Part shown: positions 14,661-26,675 of the stretch, one piece after another
Layout of the letters: each line of letters starts with the position of its first letter
Numbering within the stretch: position 1 is the stretch's first letter
Assembly (NCBI GenBank): GCA_019400425.1
Contig: JAFREE010000027.1
Location: 62,001-126,000, forward strand
Origin: Hymenochaete sp. R1
Taxonomy: Eukaryota; Basidiomycota; Agaricomycetes; Hymenochaetales; Hymenochaetaceae
DNA length: 64,000 nt
Reading direction: 5' to 3'
Position numbers and translations under genes: made by a program
Notes under the pieces: generated by a model
The model's input: only the letters and a program-made list of their open reading frames with translations
What the model was told of the DNA's origin: nothing
The model's database searches: none

Positions 14661-16676
14661 AGACAATGACGATTTGCGCCAAACGCCTGTTTCTGTCCTG
14701 GAATTCTTTATTTTTCACTTCTCTCTTTTTTGTCCTTTGTTTTTAAAGGTCTCCAGTGTAGTTTGAAATACTCGAACACAATTTTTGCGTTTATTTCTAA
14801 TTAACCTTGTTATTTAGGAATGAAGATAACGAGTAGACCAAACCCGGAATCAACTGTTGATAAGGGAAGTTCACTGTATTCGCGGAGAAATCCGTGCGAC
14901 GATTTTCTACCATGATCTCTATGAGTCTGTTCCGCGTTCCGGCGAGTAATGAGGGATGATTCTTAGAATTAGCTCATCCGGAAGTCCTTTCAACCCATGA
15001 GAATGCGCTGTAGATGACACCATAAGCTCTAAGGGGTGACTTCGAACTTTAGTGTAAAACGGGGTGACTCTATGTCTCCCGCGGTTCGCCCAAAGCAGCA
15101 GAGTTTATTTGACATTAGGTATAAAAGTACACGGGCTGGGTGAGACTGTTCATTTCATATTTTTCATATTAACATTGGAAGACTCTGAGAAAGATCATCT
15201 AAATTGAGTGAGTGAGTTTTTGTCGCACACCTTCACTCACCAATAACGCGTCAAGCTTCTCATAAGGCCACGCGTCGTTTACTGGAATCTGACAACTATT
15301 CTGATCCAACTGAATCCAGTTGATGTCTCAGTTGAAAGAGGGCGTGTTAGATCTTAGAACGACCAATTTCTCTCCAAACACTCGAGAATGCTCTCGCGAG
15401 AGAGTTACGTAATAGACGTATCGGGTAACACCCTCCCACATTGTGAATAGGGGAAGAAAAGAATATTTGATTCGATCTTAAACTCGCACTGGCAAGTCAA
15501 CATGATCCATTATTTCCTGTCTCTTCTTTGTCGTTTCTCCAATACGGTCGCTTAGAGTCAACTCGATCAAGCTGTCAAGCATCTCATTGTCTTGGAATTT
15601 AGACAGTCTCACGCCTAGGAAATGTAGCCTCGATGGTCCTGCCCTGTCCTACAAGCACAGTGCGCTTCTATCCAGAGGAACGACTTGAAAATATCGCACG
15701 CAACGGAATCGCCGAATTTTTTAGTTCTGCTTCATTGTCAAATTTCGTGATCGACTTCTCTGAACACGAGCCGGACCCTTGGTATCGACCCGCTCGTGTG
15801 GACAAATCACACCTCGATATTACCGCATTTGATACTTTCTCTCAGGTTCTTTCTCCCTTTGACCCTCATTGGACTTGGTGAGTCGTATGTTTCATATCAT
15901 TATGGTATAATATATTTATGTTTGTCGGAGCCGTACGACATATCGAGCTTCGAAGTCATTTAGTTACAACATTAGCTTTTAACTTTACACCCCCATCGCC
16001 GCAGTGAAAGAAATAGAACTACTTTCAGATCTTCATTGAATGTACGCGAATTCGTCCTGCTTACATCGAAAGTTCTCACACTGACTGTCTTGGCACCGCC
16101 CGTCATAATGCTCTGTCAGAGATGGCCCAACTGTTTTATCCTATGAAAGCACTGTCGGTCAATGCTTACAGAGGGGGAATCCCCGGGGCTACTTTTGGTT
16201 TGGAATTTTCTATTGCACTGGACGGACTTTCGCTGATCATTTCTTAGAACTTGTTGCTTTTTATGGACAGGTCGTGCGTACTAACACGCCGGTATTATGG
16301 ATCCTCTACTCTGCTCGGGTGCGCCCCCGTGAAAATGCACCCACTCCATGGCTTGATTTATGACCCTTGTGAGTCTACTCAGGCGCTTCCGACGAGTTCT
16401 ACCACGCCCACTCTGTTGCTTGCGGGGCTAAATCAATATCTCCTGCTGTAAAATGCTTTTTCTGCACTTCAATGGGTTAACGAACCGATAGAGCACCAAG
16501 ATGAACCATGCGTACTGATACACACCGTCGTCCTTGTTTGTCAGAGTTCTCCCATATCTTCGTGCATTACGATCTTGTCGTTTTATGACTGGCCCGCGGA
16601 AATGATGAATATCGTTTGTATGCTGCTCAAGTCAACATCGGAGGCCAGGATTATGAGAAATCCATTTTTTGAAACG
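14661..16676. other. Intergenic, promoter region of mnp3
   Basis: No complete gene. An 82-codon open frame (15633-15881, ends in a possible donor gtgagtcg) has the look of an exon but no recognised family and no partner exon; it may be a relic. From about 15920 the sequence resembles the other peroxidase promoters (tttgtcggagccgtacgacatat, and cttgtgagtctactcaggcgcttccgacgag near 16370). Confidence 0.45.
16320..16342 (+). promoter_or_regulatory. Paired metal-response-type heptamers before mnp3
   Basis: TGCGCCC (16320-16326) and TGCACCC (16336-16342) both fit the TGCRCNC metal-response consensus reported upstream of fungal Mn-peroxidase genes, about 420-440 bp before the mnp3 ATG. Two matches within 23 bp is suggestive; a short degenerate motif can also occur by chance. 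Confidence 0.3.
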
Positions 16677-16683
16677 TATAAAA
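16677..16683 (+). promoter_or_regulatory. TATA box of mnp3
   Basis: TATAAAA lies 82 bp before the mnp3 ATG, same spacing as in mnp2, followed by the leader shared by the three copies. Confidence 0.7.
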
Positions 16684-16758
16684 CGGAGGGGTACTAGTGT
16701 AGATGCTTCCTCACTCTCAGAGTCCAGTTCAGCTCCTCAATCCTCATCTACATCTACC

Positions 16759-18105
16759 ATGGTCTTCAAGCTCGCCGTCGCTACTGTTGCTCTCGCCGCC
16801 CTTGCTGGTGCCGCCCATATCAAGCGCGTTACTTGCCCCGACGGCAATGTCACGAGCAATGAAGCTGTCAGTCATCATTGCCCTTCCAGATTACAAATGC
16901 TGATATCAACCTTGTTTGAAGTGCTGCGCCTTCTTCTCTTTGAGAGATGATCTTCAGAACAACTTATTCGAGGGAGAGTGTGGAGAGGACGCTCATGAGG
17001 CGCTCCGTCTCACATTCCACGACGCCATTACCTGGTCCGATACCGGCGCGTTCCAGGGTGGAGGAGCTGATGGATCAGTTATCATCTTCGAGCATCCTGA
17101 AGTTGATTTCGTCGAGAATGCCGGTATTGATGATGGTATCAATGCGCTTAAACCGTTCTTGACCCGTCATCTGGTTACTGCTGGTGATCTCGTTCAGTTC
17201 GCAGGTGCCGTCGGACTGTAAGTTATTTAGTTTGTTCGTGTTGATTGTAGATACTAATGTTTGTAATCAGCACGAACTGTCCTGGAGCACCTCGTCTCGA
17301 GTTCCTTGTCGGACGTCCCAACGCGACAATCTTTCCTCAGGATGGTGCCGTCCCTCTTCCAGAGAACGACGTCACGACCATTCTCAACCGTATGGAAGAT
17401 GCGGGTTTCACTCAAAACGAGGTTATTCATCTTCTTGCTTCTCACACCATCGCTCGTTCCGATACGCTTGTCCCGGGCCACGAAGCCGTTCCCTTTGACT
17501 CTACCCCGTTCACCTTCGACACACAAGTTTTCCTGGAAGTCCTTCTTAAGGGTACCGGACTCCCCTTCGGTGTCAACAGTTCCACCCCAGGTGCGGAGGT
17601 CAACTCACCAATCCCTCAGTCTGGAGAAATGCGCCTCCAATCCGACTTTGCCCTTGCCCGCGACTCGCGTACAGCCTGTGAATGGCAAGCTCAGATCAAC
17701 AACCAACAACTGATGGCAAACAATTTCAGGAACGCCATGAGGAAGTTGGCTGTCCTTGGTCAAGACACAACTGACTTTGTTGATTGCTCCGATGTCATCC
17801 CTGCTGCAAAGCCTGCTGTTAACAAACCCGCAACGTAAGTCTTTCATTCAGTCTCGCCTCATACCTTTCTCCGCATTTTCGTCTTACTTGCTGTTTGCAG
17901 GCTCCCTGACGGAACCACCTTCGCCGACATTCAGCAAGTTTGTCACCAACGTCTCCCCGCGGGTATCCGCCCTGCTGGTAAGCATTAACTTCTTTGACTG
18001 TCCACGAAACGTAGGGCTGACTTGTCTCTTAAAGCATCGCCGAGGGAGACCGAGATTCCTGCCTGCCCCAACGGTGACCTCAACCTTGACGACTGCCCGT
18101 CTTAA
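16759..18105 (+). CDS. Manganese peroxidase 3 (class II secreted)
   Basis: Five exons (16759-16866, 16922-17217, 17271-17834, 17901-17977, 18035-18105) sum to 1116 nt, 371 residues, exactly as mnp1 and mnp2. Signal peptide, HIKR processing site, Mn ligands Glu58/Glu62/Asp199, distal Arg65/His69, proximal His193 and His188 are all conserved. The coding sequence is a patchwork: some stretches match mnp2 (start of exon 2, middle of exon 3), others mnp1 (end of exon 2, FTFDTQVF region and the MRLQSDF..MANNFR region), which suggests gene conversion. The C-terminal tail in exon 4 has changed ([13 protein letters not shown] in place of [13 protein letters not shown]) before the shared [16 protein letters not shown]. 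The intact F-box companion does not follow this copy; an unrelated gene does, marking the edge of the amplified block. Confidence 0.95.
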
Positions 18106-18313
18106 GTATCCGAAGTCAATAACACAATATAACGAGCTTCGTAGGGATATCTTTTCTTCATATTGGGTTTCCACTCATCCGGCGAGTTTATTGACTTATT
18201 ATTGGGCTTTGATGTATTTATCTAGATGACTCGTTGTAAATGATGATGCGAATGTGATGATTAGCTATGAACAATGTGTGTGATGGAATACTAATACAGA
18301 GCACTTCGTGAGT

Positions 18314-20077
18314 TCAGTCTTCACCATCCACGTTGATATCCCTTTCGGTCATTGTCAATCTTGGTCTCTTCTTCTCCCTCGCCCAGATAGCCGGACCCCG
18401 ACCCATGGCAAGAGCAAAGGGATTCGAATGTACGGTTGAGGTGCTTCCGCTTCTGGAGATAGGTTTTGCTCGGGAAGATGTAGGTTTTGTCGGCTCCTGA
18501 CTACGAGGTTCTTTCGCAAGATCGGGACATATCTCCAGCAGATCTGGCGGAATCGTATAATCGTCGTCCGGACGTGAAGCAGGCCGCTCGCGGGCTTTGC
18601 CCGTAGTTGACCTCGACTTAGACGGCCCAGCTCTCGATTTAAGGTCTATATCGGATGCAGTCTGTATTTTCGTCGAGGATTCGGAGGACGAGGGACGTTT
18701 TTCAGGCAGGCTCGATGGATGAACATCCAAACCATCAGAGCTGAACGTTGTGAGATCGATGAATTCCGAGTTGGGTAGCTTTGCTTCGCAGTCTGTTCTA
18801 AACGGGGCGCAATCGCCGCTATCTGGTGCAGGAGGTGGAGATAAGGCTATAACAGGGGGTCAGAGCTAGGGAACGTCTTGACATGAAGATGACTCACTAT
18901 TTGAAGGGATGTCTAAGGCGTTGAACGAAGAGGAAGGAATCTGGTCATTTTGCGCGTGTTCTATCTCAAGCGAAATATCCACTTCGTGCGGCAGACAATT
19001 TTTTCGCTTTATCTCAACCTGGAGCGCGGCAACATGTTGAGCAGAGTAGAGATTAAAAAGATAAAGAAAAACTTACCTTTTTGAGCAGCTTCAGGTTCTT
19101 CGCTTGCTCCTTCTTGAGCCTTTGTTCGAGTTCCTTGTTTTCCTTCTCTAACGCAACCCTACGATCTTCCTCCTCCTTCCTTCTCTTGCCCAGAGTCGTG
19201 ATGTCAGACTGCAAATCTTTCATCACTGTTTCATGGTCTTGGACGATACTCGCAACAACGCTCTCGTACTCCCTCCTTTCTGACTTTACACGCTCTCGAC
19301 TCTCGTCTAGTTCTCGCTTGAGAGTAGCCTTTCTGGCGGAGAATTTCTTTTTCTCTTTCGTATGTTCGCAAATCTCATCTATTAACGAGTCGAAGAGCTG
19401 AGTCCGTCAGAAGATGTAGAGCGTTGATAGGAAGGGGCTCACTCACTTTCTGTAAGCACGAGACGGCGCCTGCTAAGCGTGACACAAGATGCTTGTAATG
19501 TATGTGAGTTTAGCAGGATGTTGAATAAAAATAAACATGGCCGACCTTGTGCGGCCCTTCCTCCATTTTGTCACCAATTTGCGATAAGACCCTACCAGCA
19601 CGAACAAAGACCACATCGTCATTGAACCCGCTTTTCAGAGACTCTGCAACTAGTGAAGAGGGATCGGCATTTGAAAGTTTCTCTATCAGGCATATGACCG
19701 ATTGTGAACCGGGAACGTTGATGACTTCGCCCGTTTCTGTTAGGGTGATCTTGGGCGTTTCTTCCCGTGGACTGTCATCAAGCTCAGACACATCGTGCGA
19801 CCCAAAAGATAGATAAACAGGTTGCAGTTCGGGCTTCTGTCCTTTCTCCAGTTTACAAGAAAAAGCACAAAAGTTGAAGGATCTGTTGAGTTTCATGGCG
19901 CATTGCCGACAAACGATGTGGCCTAAGACAAGTTGAAAAGGGCGGGAATTTAGTTTTAGAAGTCACACGAAGTCATAGAGCCTTCTTACCGCATTGTACA
20001 GGCTTTGCGAGAGCTGAGGTAGGTCTGTATGGTTCTTGGCAAATGTTGCAATGAGGCAGATCTCTGTAGATGGACAT
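18314..20077 (-). CDS. RING-finger coiled-coil protein
   Basis: Begins MSIYRDLPHCNICQEPY at 20077; exon 1 (19990-20077) splices to 19546-19922 so that CNICQ...PVQCGHIVCRQCAMKL...FCAFSC is continuous, a C3HC4-type RING arrangement expected of ubiquitin E3 ligases. Exon 3 is only 45 nt (HLVSRLAGAVSCLQK). The fourth exon encodes about 110 residues of heptad-like, Lys/Glu-rich sequence (KRELDESRERVKSERREY, LEKENKELEQRLKKEQ), a clear coiled coil. The tail is Ser/Pro/Lys rich and basic, ending in AREKKRPRLTMTERDINVDG, with a likely nuclear localisation signal. RING plus coiled coil plus Ser-rich tail is the layout of TRAIP-like and of Zip3/HEI10-like SUMO/ubiquitin ligases, but nothing seen decides between these. 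Substrate unknown. Confidence 0.75.
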
Positions 20078-23000
20078 GGTCAAGATGACAGACGGAGAAG
20101 AACCTGAGAAGCGCGTCAAGCGCGTCGGACTGCAGAAGTCGCGTGACGTAACACTCACGTGATGCAATTTGCAACGAGCGCGGTCAGTGCGGTGGCACAG
20201 CAGTGTGCCGTTAACTCCGACTCTACATTCATCTCGATCCTTCATGAATTCCCAGCTTCTTCTCGTCGCGTGGGCGCCTAGGCACTTGAGCACCTCCGAC
20301 GCGATGCAGATTCAAAGAGGGTGATGGGTCTATGTGCTGGCTCGTGGCCATCATTGATGCGATTCTTCGGCGAGAGTCATCAATACACCATTTCTCCCTC
20401 TTTTTCAAAATCGGAACAGCGCACGACTCGTAATGACCCCCCGCTCATGACCGTGCCTTCTTACTAGCAGCGAAACTTTGGAAAGCGGCCTGGGTAGATG
20501 TATGTATGTGATCTAACTTTGACCCGCAACGTCTCTATTGCGCCTGTTGAGCAAGTTTACGGCAGCCCTCTCCGATGGTTCGTCAACTTGCAGTACTGTT
20601 CACAGGCTATCGGGACCGTCGACATCACACCGCCCCACTCGGTTTACACTTTTTGTGGGGGAGCGGCGCTCGCCTTTCACTTGATGCTTCTGGCGTAGGA
20701 TCGTTGGTGGCTTCGGGCCAATCACAAGGTCTAACCGTGGCGTCATTTAATTTTGACTTACCTGCGCGAAGGACCGACCGACCGAGTCCGGCACTTGTCT
20801 CCTCAGACTAATCCTCATGCCAACCTCATGAAGGGTACGTACTCAACGTTGCCTTGGATGCCTAACGGAGTACGCCGATATTAAGCGAGGGCTTCCCGAT
20901 TGTCTTCTTACTTCACTAGCTCTTGAATAGACTTCACTGACAGACATACTTTTGACTTTTGATAGACGTGCATCGAGGCCCATAACTGAATCGGAACTCC
21001 TCTGCGACTGTGGGAAGCCAAGTAGGGTCCTATTAACTTCGCGCAATTCTGATCCATTAGTTAAATATTAAAATTTCTACATTAGAATTTCCGGGCGTAC
21101 ACACGAACGAAAAAAAAGGGCGGGATTCTTGCATTCAGGTCTGTTTCCATGAAAAGTTGATGTTGCTATAGCATAAATCCTGGACTATCGGCTTCGCGGA
21201 ATCGATAATCGATTAAATCTGCTCGTCAACAAGCGCCGAAACCCATACTCATACTCCAAGCAAAATCAGAAGGATACGCATATGGATGTTATCTACACCT
21301 CGTGTACACGCGTAGGTTCCTGAAGGCCCATAGGGGCGTGTATGTACGTGTTTTGTGTGGAGAATCAGTGCCGAATGGCATTGTATTCAAATAACGTTCA
21401 TGCACACACTCACATGACCTGAATCCCGATTCTTAACACCTACCGTTCGGGGTTCGATATCTCGTAAGTTTTAAATCAGATACGCTGCTTCTGCGTTTGA
21501 TTTGCACCCGCGAATACCGTATGTTTTGATGGATAAACAGTTCAGGCGAGCTTGTAGGCCACAGTCCAAGTTTGCGAGATTGGAGCTTGATTGGTTACAT
21601 TCGCGACATTCCCTACTAGTGCTAGTGCTGGACCTGCTGGTGGACTCGCTTTCTATGTGCGCCGGGATCGGACACACAGATCCGAACAGCGCAGCTTTAT
21701 CCCTATCAACTACCCCTGTTCATGTGCGTACTTTGAGTCCGGATCTGTTAGGCCTTCATGCATTCTGCACACATTTGCTTCATTAATGCTGCAGGCGGTG
21801 GATACTTCCTCTTGTCAGCTGGCCCACGACGATGAAGATGAACTTCAAAGGGTAGATTGCCTGTTGATGCAGATAAATGAACCCTGAAAACCATTTTGTT
21901 CCGGAAGAAGGGTGCTTTGTCGTCGTTCTTCTTCGTTATGGGTTAGACTCGTTTTGTGCTTGACGTTGTGAGGTACGCCTGATTCATTTCTTCCCTAGGG
22001 TACCCAAGGTATCCAAGACTCTCCCGAGAGCGTGAAGAGAAAGTGCTGCGGTCACGAGGGGCGTTACAAACATCGCTCAATCAGCTCATCTCGACGTAGT
22101 GTCTGCAAACCAACTCGTACCAGCCAGCCTTTGCGCGCGGGAAACACGATGAAAATCTGCTTCCGTCATCCGAAATAAGTAAATAAACTCGACGTCGGCG
22201 TGCGCAGATTTCCGGATCGGATCGCAGATCGGCTGCAAATAAATAAATAAAAACAACTGTGACTGTGACGTGGTGTGACAGAGGTCAGGTTAGGCTTTCT
22301 TTCCAGTGTGAAGTTAGTTGCGCTTGATAACTACTTTGGCCTTTCTCGCGCGCGAAATATGCATCCTCTTCGCTCTCTTTCTCCTACCCTCATCTTCTCT
22401 GTGCGCCGTCGTCATCGCTGTCCGCAGTTATAGCGTTATTGGGGGCCGTCGTGGGCATCGTCAAGACGCCTGTTTCGTGTCCAAAGGCCAGACTCAACTC
22501 GTCGCTACGGTTCCGAAGACTTCAGTGACTTCTTATCCCATCTCCTCGCCGAATAACCCGGGTGCCCGAAAGACAAGCTTAATTCTGCTTCCACCAACTG
22601 AATTATACGACGAAGCTTGATCTACGAGTTACATCAGACAATCGAAGTGCTTGGAGAGGGAGAGATAGCAAGTGCGTTTATACAGTCTCGACTGGCACGG
22701 TGTTCCAGAACCAATCAAACCGTGCTCAGTAGCTCATAAGAAAGAGTGGAAGACTATTCGCTTGTCGATGGTGCAGTGAGGCTATATGCATTTGAATTCC
22801 CCATAAAATTTAGGTGAGTTTTGCGCCTGTGTTGTCCGTTCTTCCACTCAAAGTATTTGGCCTAATTGGATTCATTCGTATCAATCATCGACCTGTCTCC
22901 TGGTCTATGGATCTCGTATAGCAACACGACAGGAACAGTCTCCCCGGACTCGTCATTGAAAGGGACCGTCGCCTTCCATTTACGCATAATTTTGCATCCA

Positions 23001-23255
23001 TTTCTTTTCCGACATCTACGCACTTGAACCACATCGTGTATCTTTCTCGAAAGCTCCGGTGTGAATATCATCGCCTTTGTGGTGTCAGGTAAGCCCTCGC
23101 GGTCTCGCCTATTGACTTCTCGGATCCATTTGAAAGTTAGCTCTGAACGAGTTTATCCCGATTTTCCGCGCAAATAGAGTTTCTTTCGTACAGAAATTCG
23201 TGCCGATTCAGCCAATTGTATGTACGTCCTTCTGAACGCATGATTCTACAAGAGA
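20078..23255. other. 3.2-kb stretch without a supported gene
   Basis: Contains only short open frames without recognised families on either strand. The 22350-22430 part is pyrimidine-rich (ctctttctcctaccctcatcttctc) and is followed by a cag, as in a spliced 5' leader; it may be the long upstream region or leader of the zinc-cluster regulator. A GGTTCGAT at about 21446 looks like a tRNA T-loop but has no matching acceptor stem. Confidence 0.4.
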
Positions 23256-26200
23256 ATGGCTGACCGTCGAGTCAATCCACGTTTCTGTCACACGCTCAGT
23301 GCCACAGCCGTCGAAGGAACTGTTTTTGCCGACTCTGCCTATAATACCCTTTACAATCGGGACGCCACACACGTCTTTTACAATTCCCCATTCACATCCG
23401 AAGTGCGATCAGCCAACATTTCTATACCAGGGATGTATACGCACGCTCAACGGACGCCTGCACACGACCCTCGTGCTTCTACCTCATATTTCTTTCCATC
23501 AAATGGGATAAACGCCGATACGTCAGGCGCGCAATCTGGTTTTATCTTTAATGGCCATAACACGGTACCTAATCAAAACGCGTCCCAAACACATCTTACC
23601 CTCGCACAACCATCATCTTCCTCTCTAGCATCGGCGCTTACACCATCCAACACTAACGCGAGAGTAACTCACGAATCCCGAATGCACCCTACCCCGGAAA
23701 TTTCGAATCGAAATGGAGAGCCCCGGAATACGTCGTCAAACTCAGTCGCGCAGGCCTCTTTCTACTCGCGTAGTGAGCATGCTGTCTTCCCTGTTACTCA
23801 CGACCAAGGGGTAGGACCATCAATTTTGCCATCCGATGTCTCTCGGCGTCATCCCCAGCCTCTGTTCCTGAATGCAGCCAGTTCCGATGAGTTGCAGGCC
23901 GCGTATTCGTGGCCGGCCGAGAGTGCTCACTCCCATCCACATTCCGACAACTTTACTCCGCAGCTTGGATACTATTCCGATAACAGCCATCCAGACGCAT
24001 CGATGATGAGTCACTACTATCAGCCTCCTTCGGAAGGGAACGGCAACTACGGTTCTGTTGCATTAAATGGTCCAACGTTCAATGAATTGAATATCCAACC
24101 ATGGGCGTTCAACCACTTTCAGCCTGATTTCATTGGTTTACCTATGGGTCTCGACTCCAACATCTCGTCTACGTGGGATCCCAACATCTCTCACATGAGT
24201 CTTCCAACAACAGAGTCTAATTATGCCTTCAACGGCATGGGGCAAATCGATCGGCCAATGCCGGTTCATGAAAGTGAAGTGCTACTGGATCGGCGTCCTG
24301 AATCTGCCTCCGCTCAAACGCAGGTGATCATCGGTACCCGATTTGGTACCGACCAACGGAACCAATTGTATGCGCAGCAGGAGACAAACGTGGATAGGGC
24401 TATCTCTGGAGTCGGGAATGGCCAAGTACCTTCGAGCTTTGTTTCGTATGATACTGAAAGCTCGAATGAATGCGTACGTTCTCTCTAGCCGCTGCTCCAG
24501 TCTAATTTTGGCTCATTACTGAATATATTTGTTCAGGCTGAAGCAATTCCCACTGCGTTATCTATCCCGGTTCAATCGGGATTCTCACCGGCGACGACGC
24601 AACATGGGGCTTTGCAAGCCGACGCGCGCTCTCAGGCTCGCGAGGACACATCGAGAACGGGAGAGCTCATGGCACCCCCATCTGTTCCAATAACAAACGT
24701 TCACGAAGGCGGCAAAACCTATCAACACTCAGATATCAACTCATCTGTTGCTGGACCCTCTCGGGGTTTTGGCGGACCTTCGCGTTCGGAATATTCTTCA
24801 GTTAGAAGTATCAATGATTCCTCGTCTTCTTCACTGGCATCCGCGCAAGCGCCATCGAGGACTAATGCCTCGGAAGTCACAGATGGTCCTTCGGTTTTCT
24901 CTGCCAAATCAATGCAAATGGCAGACGCCCTATGGCTACAAGCACAGCGAGAAAATAGGCTTGCCCTTGCGGAGACTTGGCGAATCCGTCAGGGTTCTGA
25001 GCCTCCAGCGGAAATGCGCATTCTCGAAACAAGCGCTCTCGGCCGAAGTAAGGCGGGCGATAAAGCGCTTTTGGTGGCTTTGGACAAGGAGAAGAATAAA
25101 CGGTCAGTCGAAGCTCCAGCGGCTTCTCAGGAGCCTGTAGTATCGAACTCTACCGATAATGTGAACGAGGGTACCCAAGTGACTAACTCTTCTGATACGG
25201 TAATACCGGGTAAAGAAGGCAACAACGACTGTCGAGAAGACGTCCCAGGCGTGGAGTCATTTGACGAAGAAATAGGCGATGACTGGGTCCCAGCACGAAG
25301 TGGACCTGAAATTCTTGCGGAGTCTGGAGCTCGGTCGAAAAACGTACCAAGAACCTGTGGCGATGGAACACTTCTCTCTCCAATTACCCCCGAAGGAAAT
25401 CGAACATCCCTCGAAAATTCAAGCGCCGCCATCCAATCTTCTAAAGACCGCGCGGGAATGCGTTCTCCGGAATCTTTATCTTCGTCTGTTCTTCAACAAA
25501 AAGTTGTTCCATTGTTAAGACATGATGGTCATCTTGCCTCTCACGTCTCCGGGCTTGGTGGGACCTTTTCGGAGGCATACGATGGCCGTTCGTATATTCC
25601 TGATGATGCAGAGCCTGACCCGAACCATCTCATCAAGGCTCCTCCTGGGGCCCGTATTGGCGACAATCCTCTTTTAAACGGTCTTAAGCCTCACCCGATG
25701 GGTATTCGTGGGCAGCGTTATCATCAACTAATGGCACCTCCGCCGCAGACACTCGTCAGTGCAGTCGACGAAATCGTAACCTCTCCTGATAATGACCAAG
25801 CGGGCGATACGCCGCCTCTTGAAGAGACTGCTCCTAATCGGAGCACAAAACTCGGAGAGATCACCGATAAGCTGCTGAAGAAGGGAGAGTCTGGTAATGG
25901 CTATGGCTTTGTTGAAGGTGGATCGCATGGAAATTATGCGGACGGTGGCTTGGTCAACGAGTTAGAGCGGAAGGCAAAAGCTGGCCCACGGCTCAAGCTA
26001 TCTACGGATAGGAAAGTTCCTCCTAAGATGGCTTGTCACTTCTGCCGTCAACGCAAGATAGCTTGCGGACCTGGCAAGGGTCCTGACGCGACTTGCAAGT
26101 AAGTCTTCGCTTCAAAGTATCCTTCATTATGATTTGACCAACGCGCGAACCCTTCTAGCCAATGCCAAAAGCGCGGCCTTCAATGCGTTTTCCCGGCTCA

Positions 26201-26675
26201 ATCGCGGAGAGGCATGCGAAACCGGAAGGGGCGCCTTGGACAAGCTGGCAATCCAGAAACTCAGGACGACGATGGCTTGGACGATTCAGAAAATCCAACG
26301 ACGCCTATCTCACCTGAACCTCCCTCGAACAAAACGAGAGCCGTCAACAGAGGCAAAAGAGGACGGGGACGATCAGGTACTGGTGGCTCGCGCTCGAACA
26401 TGGAGCGGAACAACGACGATCTCGGTACGGTCAATGAACAGGAGGGTGAGGGTCATCAGATGGCAGTCGATGATCCTTTAGCATCGATAGCAGCCGAAAC
26501 GTCGACCTCACTTGCAAATGTTCCCAATTCGTTTGGTCCGTCGCTCAGCGGTGCCTATCCTGCTCCTACCACCCTTCATGCTCCTTCGTACGAATCTTTC
26601 ACCTTGGACTTCGGCACGAACATGGGCACTGCTAATTTTTACACTGACGATTCTCGAGGACATTTTGGCACTTGA
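23256..26675 (+). CDS. Zn2Cys6 transcription factor, C-terminal zinc cluster
   Basis: Three exons (23256-24473, 24537-26098, 26159-26675) give 1098 residues. The zinc cluster is at about residues 906-935: MACHFCRQRKIACGPG, then DATC, with intron 2 falling inside the motif, and NQCQKRGLQCVFPAQSRRG after it. All six Cys and the basic RQRK/KRG residues of fungal binuclear clusters are present. It is followed by a basic stretch (RGMRNRKGR, NRGKRGRGR). The first 900 residues are Ser/Asn/Gln/Thr rich and largely disordered, with one charged conserved-looking block (ALWLQAQRENRLALAETWRI) near residue 520. No fungal-specific TF middle homology domain seen. A C-terminal cluster is unlike ascomycete Gal4-type factors but I recall it in Agaricomycetes. 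DNA-binding regulator of RNA polymerase II transcription; targets unknown. Confidence 0.88.

Larger units (their letters stand above)
7268..18105. repeat. Tandem Mn-peroxidase / F-box duplication block
   Basis: Peroxidase start codons are spaced 5022 bp and 4380 bp apart. Unit 1 is mnp1 plus the intact F-box gene, unit 2 is mnp2 plus the F-box remnant, and unit 3 is mnp3 without the F-box. Promoter blocks are shared by all three. The block arose by direct duplication of peroxidase plus F-box followed by decay and loss of the F-box in the later units. Confidence 0.8.

Noticed and set aside
21430..21475. tRNA-like ggggttcgatatc
   Set aside because: Only a T-loop-like string; no matching acceptor, D or anticodon stems could be built around it.
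22318..22620. 100-codon plus-strand frame with hydrophobic start
   Set aside because: Composition looks like pyrimidine-rich leader DNA; no family or conserved motif.
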